This document shows positions 10,296 through 17,093 of a stretch of 64,000 nucleotides of DNA, piece after piece. The stretch spans positions 26,170 to 90,169 of the forward strand of contig JAKSIK010000009.1 of NCBI GenBank assembly GCA_024398835.1. The letters run 5' to 3'. The number at the start of each line of letters is the position of its first letter. The first letter of the stretch is position 1. The translations under genes were made by a program, and so were the position numbers. This DNA comes from Fibrobacter sp. GTDB lineage: Bacteria; Fibrobacterota; Fibrobacteria; Fibrobacterales; Fibrobacteraceae. The notes under the pieces are model-generated. The model made no database searches. It was not told the DNA's origin and worked only from the letters and a program-made list of their open reading frames with translations.

Positions 10296-10340
10296 ATTTG
10301 TAATCATTACAAATATACATTATAAATTAAAATTTGTCAA
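10296..10340 (-). promoter_or_regulatory. pflB promoter with overlapping 19-bp palindrome
   Basis: On the minus strand, TTGACA (10340-10335) is followed after exactly 17 bases by TATATT (10317-10312). A perfect inverted repeat, ATTTGTAATCATTACAAAT (10296-10314, one central base), starts inside the -10 box and covers the start site. A repressor bound here would block initiation. The half-site TTGTAAT is not a clear FNR (TTGAT) or Rex (TTGTGAA) box. The leader to pflB would be about 130 nt. Confidence 0.7.
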
Positions 10341-10394
10341 CATGAAAATCAATGGAATTTTTGCAACTCGTTGATTGTCATTGAATTATGCGTA

Positions 10395-10416
10395 GGGCCT
10401 TTGAAATTTAAGGCCC
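10395..10416. terminator. Hairpin at left edge of the island
   Basis: GGGCCTT and AAGGCCC form a perfect 7-bp stem around an 8-base loop. On the plus strand a T-run (TTTCTTTTT) follows after about seven bases; on the minus strand there is none. It may end transcripts entering from either side; support is moderate. Confidence 0.4.
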
Positions 10417-10428
10417 AATTGTTTCTTT

Positions 10429-10737
10429 TTACAGTGCGAAATCGTACTTTTGGGTAAAGTCCTTGTCCACGCAGAAGGCGCTGCAGTTGACGCCGATTTT
10501 TGCCTTTGCAGCCTTGGACGTCGGAGCCTTGAAAGGTTTATCATAAACGCTTATTACCGTTCCAAATTCAAAGGCGATGTCTTTTTGTGCATAGGTCCCG
10601 CCATATTTACCCTTTCTGACAATTAAGCCAATAGCGTTGGTTGATTCAATCCATTCGGATACGCTCATGACAAAGTTTGGCAAACCGGCTTGCATTTTAA
10701 AGTGGTCGAATTCGACTCCTTTAAACTTGTATTTGTT
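10429..10737 (-). pseudogene. Broken KilA-N gene joined to an unrelated tail
   Basis: The frame from about 10737 to 10429 (longest ATG form 88 residues) matches the middle of the intact KilA-N protein of this island: NFVMSVSEWIES and KGKYGGTYAQKDIAFEF here versus SFKISVKEFVER and AGRYGGTYAHKDIAFEF there. The N-terminal part of the domain is missing (a TAA precedes the matching region) and the homology stops after FEF. The remaining ~40 residues (SVYDKPFKAPTSKAAKAKIG ... QKYDFAL) have no counterpart and look like the end of another gene. I read it as a recombination remnant. It could still be expressed as a small protein. Confidence 0.65.
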
Positions 10738-11619
10738 TTATTTTCCGGACGACAACGCGACCATTTCCAGAAGTTGCTTTTTCGAGACTAGGTTCAGGAC
10801 CGAGAACGCGGTCAATTTTTTCCCGAGTTCGTTGAGCGATGAGCCGACGTGATAAACGGTTTCGTCCACGATGATGAACCTGTCGTGAACATTCTGCATA
10901 TTTTTGAGAATGACTGTCGGGAATTGGCGATTCAGCCGATCTGCTTCTTCTTTCAGGTGCCGGTTCACATGACCAGAATAGACAAGCGCATTTACACCTG
11001 CAGATTTCTTGGCGACAAGCGAAAGCGCAACATCGTCCGCGAACGGGTCTATGACGACAACCTCCTCCTTCGCCAAACGGATGAGCCGCGCCGCAAATTC
11101 GTAGCCGCTCCACCAGGATTTTGCGTTCAGCACGCCCTCGCTCGGCGGCAGGTTAGCCTTGACGAAAAAATCCACCTGCTTTTCGAGGAATTGGACGCGG
11201 GTGTCGAGAGTTTCAAGCTTGTTTTCGTGCGAGACAAGCCGCTGGTTTACGGACCCACCCTTGAGAAGATGCTCCTTGAGAATTTGATTCGCCCATTGAC
11301 GAAAGCGTGTGCCTTGAATAGATTTGACGCGATAGCCGACAGAAATAATAACATCTAAATTGTATAGTTTTTGCTTTCTATGAACAACCCTTTTGCCTTC
11401 TTGGGCAACTTGTAAGAATTCCTTACAAGTTCGATCTTGGTACAATTCCTCTTCAGTATAGATGTTTTTTATATGCAAAGTGATGTTTTGAGGAACTGTT
11501 CCAAACAATTCCGCCATCTGCGCCTGCGTGAGCCACACCGTCTCGTTTTCCAGGCGAACTTCGAGGTGGAATTCGCCGCCTTCCGGCTGGTACACGATGA
11601 TTTCGTTTTTCTCTTCCAT
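10738..11619 (-). CDS. RhuM-family DNA-binding protein with phospholipase-D-like C-terminus
   Basis: 293 residues from the ATG at 11619, chosen because AAAGGAG stands 6 bases upstream; a GTG two codons earlier overlaps that site. The N-terminal half matches the RhuM virulence/phage-type family (ETVWLTQAQMAELFGTVPQN, then YNLDVIISVGYRVKS and FRQWANQILKEH). Residues about 130-150 are likely coiled coil. The C-terminal half has a PLD/HKD-like motif, HDRFIIVDETVYHVGSS, near residue 246, with the Lys of HKD replaced by Asp-Arg (HDRF). Possible role: a phage-derived regulator or nuclease-like effector. Its leader is a near copy of that of the KilA-N gene, so the two are probably co-regulated. Confidence 0.75.
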   Translation of the reverse strand: MEEKNEIIVYQPEGGEFHLEVRLENETVWLTQAQMAELFGTVPQNITLHIKNIYTEEELYQDRTCKEFLQVAQEGKRVVHRKQKLYNLDVIISVGYRVKSIQGTRFRQWANQILKEHLLKGGSVNQRLVSHENKLETLDTRVQFLEKQVDFFVKANLPPSEGVLNAKSWWSGYEFAARLIRLAKEEVVVIDPFADDVALSLVAKKSAGVNALVYSGHVNRHLKEEADRLNRQFPTVILKNMQNVHDRFIIVDETVYHVGSSLNELGKKLTAFSVLNLVSKKQLLEMVALSSGK

Positions 11620-11674
11620 ATTCACTCCTTTGTGTTACAAGCTGAAAAAACACAAAACAAATGCACAAATGTGC
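11618..11674 (-). repeat. Duplicated leader, copy 1 (RhuM gene)
   Basis: 57 bp ending at the RhuM start codon. It differs from copy 2 (12497-12551) by one substitution and A-run length. It contains the ribosome-binding site AAAGGAG and the interrupted palindrome GCACA-TT-TGTGC, a candidate operator. Confidence 0.85.
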
Positions 11675-11696
11675 GAAATTTTCAAAACAGTCAAGG

Positions 11697-12497
11697 CTAC
11701 TTCAAAAGTTTTCGTCCCTCGATGTTTTCTAGAACCGTCATCTGTGAAATGGCAATTTGGTTCAGCTTGACAAGGCGTTCGCTTTGAGGAAGGCCTTCGT
11801 TAATCAATACGGAGTTCAGCGATTCCATGTTGCTGAGGCAAATCAGCTGATTGACCGTCGCATAATCACGAACATTGCCTGGCAACGTGGAATTTGACTC
11901 ACGCCACTCCGCCGCAGTAAAGCCGAACAGAGCCATGTTCAAAACGTCGGCTTCACTTGCGTACACAATGGACGTCTCCCGCGAAGTAAGCGTCGCAGGG
12001 ATCAGGTTCTGCTTGATGGCGTCCGTGTGGATGCGATAGTTTATTTTCGAGAGTTCCCGCTTGACGGACCAGCCGAGCTCTGCCTGCTCAGCCGCCTTGA
12101 GACGCTGGAATTCCTTGACAATGTAGATTTTGAACTCTGCGCTAATCCACATTGCGAATTCAAAGGCGATGTCCTTGTGCGCGTATGTTCCTCCATAACG
12201 GCCTGCCTTGGAGATAATTGATATTGCTCCCGCACGTTCAACGAATTCCTTAACGCTTATCTTGAAACTGTTTAAACCAGACTGATTTGTAATTGTGGCG
12301 AATTCGCCATAATTAAAACCTGAATTGTAAACTTTCTCCCAAATACCAATGTATTCCAGGGTGTTTCGGTTTCTTAGCCAATCCGCGATAAAGAAGGCGC
12401 CGTCTTTGGCTTTTAACATATCCGTCAACGAGATGTAATCCTCTCCATTTACTTTTTGAACGGATATTTCCGTGTTCATGACTTCGATCTTGCTCAT
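11697..12497 (-). CDS. KilA-N domain protein
   Basis: 266 residues from ATG 12497, again set by AAAGGAG just upstream in a shared leader. The KilA-N fold occupies about residues 5-110 (YISLTDMLKAKDG, RNRNTLEYIGIWE, GRYGGTYAHKDIAFEFAMWIS). A C-terminal helical part follows (about 140-266, LPQSERLVKLNQIAISQMTV). KilA-N is a phage and large-DNA-virus DNA-binding domain that also occurs in many bacterial accessory regions. It probably binds DNA; the biological role is unknown. A truncated paralogue lies at 10429-10737. It is upstream of the RhuM gene on the same strand, with the second leader copy between them. Confidence 0.88.
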   Translation of the reverse strand: MSKIEVMNTEISVQKVNGEDYISLTDMLKAKDGAFFIADWLRNRNTLEYIGIWEKVYNSGFNYGEFATITNQSGLNSFKISVKEFVERAGAISIISKAGRYGGTYAHKDIAFEFAMWISAEFKIYIVKEFQRLKAAEQAELGWSVKRELSKINYRIHTDAIKQNLIPATLTSRETSIVYASEADVLNMALFGFTAAEWRESNSTLPGNVRDYATVNQLICLSNMESLNSVLINEGLPQSERLVKLNQIAISQMTVLENIEGRKLLK

Positions 12498-12551
12498 ATT
12501 CACTCCTTTGCGTTACAAGCTGAAAAACACAAAACAAATGCACAAATGTGC
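12497..12551 (-). repeat. Duplicated leader, copy 2 (KilA-N gene)
   Basis: 55 bp, near identical to 11618-11674, ending at the KilA-N start codon and holding the same ribosome-binding site and the GCACA-TT-TGTGC inverted repeat. Confidence 0.85.
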
Positions 12552-12743
12552 TAGTGAACAAAATATAACTAAAATTAAACAAAAAAGCAACAGACCGCGC
12601 AATTTTCTTGAAAAAGTCGGCGCCGCCCAAGATGCGGTTACAAATGCCGCCGCGAGCGATGCAATTTGCCATCGCTCAAAATTCATGCGTTTTGACATCT
12701 ACTGACATGCAGATTAGTTATATTTTTATCGTACATAAAGAGT

Positions 12744-12795
12744 TTTGCTCTTGTTCCTCACCTGAAACTTCGACAATTTCTGAACAGGGAATAAG
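12744..12795 (+). ncRNA. Putative structured RNA element, copy A
   Basis: A stem CTTGTTCC (12750-12757) with GGAATAAG (12788-12795), one G.U pair, encloses a loop starting CACCTGAAACTTCGACA. Copy B, 275 bp downstream, keeps 27 of 28 loop-flanking bases (12759-12786) but has CG/CG where this stem has CC/GG at its inner end, a paired change that keeps base pairing. TTTGCT precedes both stems. A possible promoter (TTGACA 12692) lies just upstream, so the element may be at the 5' end of a transcript. Orientation and function are inferred. Confidence 0.5.
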
Positions 12796-13018
12796 GCGAC
12801 GCTCACGTCTGCGGTGGTTTACTCTACCGCATCGTTCTACCACATTGGTATTCTGTATATCGGTTTGCCCGTGTGTAGCGCGACCTTTTGGGGCGTGGGT
12901 TGTTTGCGTTTATTTGTTCATGGCAGTCGAAGGCCTAAGGTGGGTAAGCGCATTCAGCCTCACGCCTTTTTCATTTATATCGTGTGGAAGTTTCGCGACA
13001 GGAGCGGCTCTTGTTGGG

Positions 13019-13069
13019 TTTGCTCTTATTCGCACCTGAAACTTCGACACTTTCTGAACACGAAATAAG
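13019..13069 (+). ncRNA. Putative structured RNA element, copy B
   Basis: The stem CTTATTCG (13025-13032) pairs with CGAAATAAG (13061-13069) with one bulged base. The loop 13033-13060 matches copy A except one base. It lies in the leader of the methyltransferase operon, about 155 bp before its start codon, and is followed by a small hairpin CCTAT/ATAGG at 13084-13098. Confidence 0.5.
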
Positions 13070-13225
13070 ACAAACGTTCGGCGACCTATGATTGATAGGC
13101 CGTGCTGTTTACGCGTATCCACGCGCGCATACGGGCGTTTTCTTTATTTGTTCTGACATCGCGGTTTCTTGCTCCCGAATGAGAGTGAACTCGTTCACTT
13201 TCAACGCGAGGAGCGAGAGACATAC

Positions 13226-14386
13226 ATGGCGGGCCGTGGCACAAAGTCTGGAAAGAAAAAGGAAAAATCGAGTTTCCGGTTCATTGACTTATTTGCTGGA
13301 ATTGGCGGATTTCACACTGCAATGCACAGTGTTGGCGGAAAGTGTGTGTTTGCTAGTGAATGGGATAAGAACGCCCGCATTACTTATGAAGAAAATTATA
13401 AAAAAATAGAGCCAAAACTTTTCCAAAAAGATAAAGAAGGGAACTATAAATTTTTCAACGCAGATATCAATGATGTTGAAATGAATAACATTCCTGACTT
13501 TGATGTTTTGTGTGGTGGATTTCCTTGCCAGGCGTTTTCCATTGCAGGCAAACGAAAAGGCTTTGAAGACACGCGAGGTACTTTATTCTTCAATATCGCC
13601 GCAATTGTTAATCATAAAATTCAGATTGGTAAAAAGCCCAAAATTCTTTTTTTGGAGAATGTAAAGGGTTTAAAAAATCATAACCATGGAAAAACATTAG
13701 AAACGTTACTTCGTGTTTTGAAAAAAGATTTAAAATACGAAGTTCGTACCGCCGTTTTAAACGCAAAGTATTTTGGTGTTCCTCAAAATAGAGAACGCTT
13801 GTTTTTCGTGTGTTGGGACAAGAAACAATGCTGTGCGGAAGATTTTTCTTTCCCTCTTGGACTTGATGCAAAATTAAAGCCTTTATTCGAAAAAGAAAAA
13901 CTGAACAAATGTATTGCAACCAAAGTCAGCGATATCTTTGAACCTGCATCTAAAATACCTGAAAAGAATACCATCAGTGATAAGATGTGGATTGGCCATC
14001 AGCTGAGAAAAAAACGTAATCAAGAAAATGGCAAGGGTTTTGGATATTCCTTATTTTCCGGAGATAGCGTTTATTGCAGTACAATCTCGGCTCGATACTG
14101 GAAAGATGGTAGCGAAATTTTAATTGATCAGTCTGCTCTCGGCAAAAATCCACGAAAACTTACACCCGTTGAAGCTGGACGTTTACAAGGATATAAGATT
14201 ATCGGCAACGGATGGGAGAACCCAGAATCAAAGCATAATCAAAATAATCAAAAAAATTTCCCAGAGATGAAAATTGTCGTCTCGGATAAAGAAGCATTTC
14301 ATCAATTCGGCAATAGTGTTGCTGTTCCTGTAATTAGAACATTGGCAGGGGAAATTAGAAAACAACTGCTAGAAGGACAGGAGTGA
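13226..14386 (+). CDS. DNA (cytosine-5-)-methyltransferase
   Basis: 386 residues from ATG 13226, preferred over an upstream ATG at 13169 because GAGGAG lies 12 bases before it. Motif I is FIDLFAGIGGFHTAMHS, the catalytic PCQ motif IV is GGFPCQAFSIAGKRKG, motif VI is FLENVKGL, motif VIII is FGVPQNRERLFFVC, and motif X is HQFGNSVAVPVI. The target-recognition region between motifs VIII and IX is about residues 200-310. It would methylate C5 of cytosine at an unknown site. It is the first gene of a five-gene operon with SNF2, GHKL and HNH genes, so self-marking in a restriction-like system is likely. AT-rich, unlike the housekeeping genes nearby. Confidence 0.95.
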   Translation: MAGRGTKSGKKKEKSSFRFIDLFAGIGGFHTAMHSVGGKCVFASEWDKNARITYEENYKKIEPKLFQKDKEGNYKFFNADINDVEMNNIPDFDVLCGGFPCQAFSIAGKRKGFEDTRGTLFFNIAAIVNHKIQIGKKPKILFLENVKGLKNHNHGKTLETLLRVLKKDLKYEVRTAVLNAKYFGVPQNRERLFFVCWDKKQCCAEDFSFPLGLDAKLKPLFEKEKLNKCIATKVSDIFEPASKIPEKNTISDKMWIGHQLRKKRNQENGKGFGYSLFSGDSVYCSTISARYWKDGSEILIDQSALGKNPRKLTPVEAGRLQGYKIIGNGWENPESKHNQNNQKNFPEMKIVVSDKEAFHQFGNSVAVPVIRTLAGEIRKQLLEGQE

Positions 14387-14391
14387 AAGCG

Positions 14392-15222
14392 ATGCCTTAT
14401 ATCACTCAAATTATAAAAGATTTGAATGCAGTATTGCAATATGCAAAGCATCGTTTTCAAAATGAATTTAAACAACAGGAATTTGAACTAAATGACACCT
14501 TTAAAAATTCATTTTTTAATTTCCTAAAAGAAAAAAATTGCGAAATAGAATTTTTTAGACATACATCAGTCATCACGACAAAAGCTAATCAAAATATTTT
14601 TATTGCGAATCAGTGGTTTGTGATAGCGTCATACATGGTTGATTTCTGTACAGAGTTGTTAACATACAAGGAACTGTATTTAAAAATTTGTACCAGAATT
14701 CATCGAAGCCCAGAACAACTTGCAAAAAAGCTAAAGGTTTCAAATGATTTTTCGACAAAGCCTCTATTTGTACAGAGCGCAAAAGAGATGTTTAACGAAA
14801 TCTACAAGGACGAGAGAGCCTCTATTGAAGCTGCTGGATACTTATGGAATTTTATAAGTAATTATTCCTGGTGGGCCGGAAGCAAAACTGTTGATCGAAA
14901 TGATTTTTATGTTTCGCCAATTTTAAATTCTCTTAATGTAGTAAATGTTAGCCATGGGTATGTCGCCGACATTGTATTTGCATATTCAACAAATTTTTCA
15001 TTAAGAAAAAATGTTGAAAGTGTGAGTAGTTTCACTATAGGAGCAAAGCTGAATGCTTATACTCCAGATGCCGAAGAATCCGCATCTTATAAAAAAGCAG
15101 AAAAAATTGATTCGTCTTTGAGTTTGAACGATGCGTCAACTGCATATCTTGCTCAACCTACATCTACACCCAAAATATCAATCAGTGCAGCAAGTCTTGA
15201 TCGCTTTAAAAGAAATGGTTAA
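14392..15222 (+). CDS. Unknown protein, component of the methyltransferase/SNF2/MORC/HNH operon
   Basis: 276 residues from ATG 14392, which has AGGAG eight bases upstream; a GTG at 14383 would overlap the methyltransferase stop. I do not recognise a family. The first ~160 residues look mostly helical (ITQIIKDLNAVLQYAKHRFQ, then NQWFVIASYMVDFCTELL). A Trp-rich stretch follows (YLWNFISNYSWWAGS). The last ~60 residues are Ser/Ala-rich and probably disordered. No signal peptide or membrane segment. The five-base gap after the methyltransferase and the two-base gap before SNF2 point to a shared complex. It may be a specificity or adaptor subunit; this is a guess from position. Confidence 0.75.
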   Translation: MPYITQIIKDLNAVLQYAKHRFQNEFKQQEFELNDTFKNSFFNFLKEKNCEIEFFRHTSVITTKANQNIFIANQWFVIASYMVDFCTELLTYKELYLKICTRIHRSPEQLAKKLKVSNDFSTKPLFVQSAKEMFNEIYKDERASIEAAGYLWNFISNYSWWAGSKTVDRNDFYVSPILNSLNVVNVSHGYVADIVFAYSTNFSLRKNVESVSSFTIGAKLNAYTPDAEESASYKKAEKIDSSLSLNDASTAYLAQPTSTPKISISAASLDRFKRNG

Positions 15223-15227
15223 TTGTG

Positions 15228-17078
15228 ATGATGGAATGGAAAATAGAAGATGATGTGTTGATTTCCTTTAAGGATGGAAATAAATTTTATCCATCCGCTC
15301 AGGAAATTTTTTCGCATGTGAAAGAAGGTAATCCACCGCTTTCTCAAATTAGATTTTCCTCTTTGGGATGCAATTTGGTCGCATCTTTGCAATCAAGTGA
15401 AAATGGCCTCGTTCTTTCTATTGATGCAGAAAAAAGAGGCATAAAGAAACCCTTGCCGATTGTAAATGGTAAGCTTGTTGATCATGTTATTCTTTGTAAT
15501 ACATGGTATCATGTCAACAAGAATCTTGACGATTTGGAGGGTTGTTTAGCAGAAGCTGCTGTTTATGAACAAGGGATAATATCAAGGTCCCAATATGTCA
15601 AAATAAAGCAATATGAGTTTACTCATCAAGTAAAACTTTTTGATGATTCTGTTAAGTTTGACTCGAATAGTCAAAAGAATGGTTTGGATATTAATCCAAG
15701 TGAAATTTCTTTGCGAGCAACATTGTTTGAATACCAGCATGTAGGATTTAATTGGATTTGCAATACGCTTGAAGGCCTTTCTGGTTGTGTCCTTGGCGAT
15801 GAAATGGGCCTTGGCAAAACGATGCAGATAATTGCGACAATGTTGTTTTTTCAACAAAAAAATAAGGGGCCTTTTTTGATTGTAGCCCCAATTTCACTAC
15901 TCGCGAATTGGAAGCGTGAATGTAATAAATTTGCCCCTACTCTAAATGTTTATGTTCATCATGGTTCAAATAGAATAAGCAACTACAAATGTTTGGAACC
16001 TTATGATGTCGTTGTGACATCGTATTCCACGGTAATCAATGACTTGCCAATGTTGAATATGGTAAGATGGTATTTGGCCGTTTTGGACGAGGCTCAAAAC
16101 ATAAAGAATCCTGATAGTATTCGTAAAAAAACTTGTTGCAGAATAAACTCAGAAAAATGTATTGCAGTGACAGGAACCCCGTTTGAAAATCATATAACGG
16201 ATATTTGGTCGATTCTAGATTTTGTCTATCCAGGGTTGCTTGGGAATGTTGAGTCTTTTAGGAAATGTATTTCTGATGATGTTGAAGGTGGTAAAAAACT
16301 AGAACCGATTTTATCCGCGATGATGGTCAGAAGACGTGTGAAAGAAGTTGCTGACGAACTACCTCCGCGAATAGATATTGAACAACCTCTCCAGATGTCT
16401 GAAAAAGAAGGAAAAACTTATTCAACGCTTTTGTCAGAGGCAAGGGGCGAAGCTGAATCGGGAAATCCTGGATTTGGGGTTCTCCAGAAATTAAGGATGT
16501 TTTGTACGCATCCACATCTAATTGATGATGAATGTGGAAATCCATTTGACGATTCGGTAAAATTTCAACGTTTCTGCGAACTCGTTGAGGAAATTATTGA
16601 AAAAAGGGAAAAAGTCATTGTTTTCACCTCCTATAAAAAAATGTTCGATGTTTTTACAAGTTATTTGAACAAAAATATAGGAGTAAAAAATTGGTCAATT
16701 AATGGCGAAACTGAAATTTCGTTAAGACAGAAAATTGTGGATGATTTCAACCAATATGATGGCAGCGCTGTATTATTCCTAAATCCTAGAGCAGCAGGGA
16801 CTGGGTTGAACATAACAGGCGCAAACCATGTAATTCACTACAATCTTGAATGGAACCCATCTTTGGAAGATCAGGCTTCAGCACGTGCTTACAGAAGAGG
16901 GCAAGAAAAAACAGTATTTGTTTATCGCCTCTATTACCAAAATACCGTTGAGCAAATTATTCAGGAACGTATTAACCGAAAAAGACAGATTGCAGAAAAT
17001 GCCGTTATTGGCACGGAAGGCTTTGATAATGATTATCAGGATGTAATTGACGCATTGAACTTAGTCCCAAATTTTTAA
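15228..17078 (+). CDS. SNF2-family DNA-dependent ATPase
   Basis: About 617 residues; GTG/ATG/ATG at 15225, 15228 and 15231 are all possible starts. A ~150-residue N-terminal part of unknown type precedes the motor. Walker A is GDEMGLGKTMQI near residue 190, the Walker B box is DEAQ (VLDEAQNIKNP) near 287, and motif III is VTGTPFEN. Motifs V-VI are RAAGTGLNITGANHVI and ARAYRRGQEKTVFVYR. SNF2 ATPases move along or remodel double-stranded DNA without full unwinding. Together with the methyltransferase, GHKL ATPase and HNH nuclease it would be the motor of a restriction-like complex. Confidence 0.93.
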   Translation: MMEWKIEDDVLISFKDGNKFYPSAQEIFSHVKEGNPPLSQIRFSSLGCNLVASLQSSENGLVLSIDAEKRGIKKPLPIVNGKLVDHVILCNTWYHVNKNLDDLEGCLAEAAVYEQGIISRSQYVKIKQYEFTHQVKLFDDSVKFDSNSQKNGLDINPSEISLRATLFEYQHVGFNWICNTLEGLSGCVLGDEMGLGKTMQIIATMLFFQQKNKGPFLIVAPISLLANWKRECNKFAPTLNVYVHHGSNRISNYKCLEPYDVVVTSYSTVINDLPMLNMVRWYLAVLDEAQNIKNPDSIRKKTCCRINSEKCIAVTGTPFENHITDIWSILDFVYPGLLGNVESFRKCISDDVEGGKKLEPILSAMMVRRRVKEVADELPPRIDIEQPLQMSEKEGKTYSTLLSEARGEAESGNPGFGVLQKLRMFCTHPHLIDDECGNPFDDSVKFQRFCELVEEIIEKREKVIVFTSYKKMFDVFTSYLNKNIGVKNWSINGETEISLRQKIVDDFNQYDGSAVLFLNPRAAGTGLNITGANHVIHYNLEWNPSLEDQASARAYRRGQEKTVFVYRLYYQNTVEQIIQERINRKRQIAENAVIGTEGFDNDYQDVIDALNLVPNF

Positions 17079-17093
17079 GAAGGAGCATGAGGA

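Larger units (their letters stand above)
12552..13225. other. Non-coding stretch with structured repeats, divergent control region
   Basis: 674 bp between the KilA-N gene and the methyltransferase. No convincing gene: the frames present are Cys/Arg-rich without domain resemblance and cross the repeats. It holds a perfect 8-bp hairpin at 12654-12677 (GAGCGATG/CATCGCTC), a TTGACA at 12692-12697 with an AT-rich -10 region near 12715-12725, and two copies of an RNA-like repeat. The methyltransferase ribosome-binding site (GAGGAG, 13208-13213) is at the end. Confidence 0.7.

Noticed and set aside
10738..12497. Toxin-antitoxin pair made of the RhuM and KilA-N genes
   Set aside because: Both are larger than usual toxins or antitoxins, each has its own leader, and no antitoxin-like partner is visible.
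12608..13039. 143-codon plus-strand frame, and an overlapping 84-codon frame, in the island gap
   Set aside because: No family resemblance, Cys/Arg/Ser-rich composition typical of random frames, no ribosome-binding site, and they cross the RNA-like repeat.
12744..13069. Retron or type III toxin-antitoxin RNA
   Set aside because: No reverse transcriptase and no ToxN-like gene nearby; only two copies, 275 bp apart.
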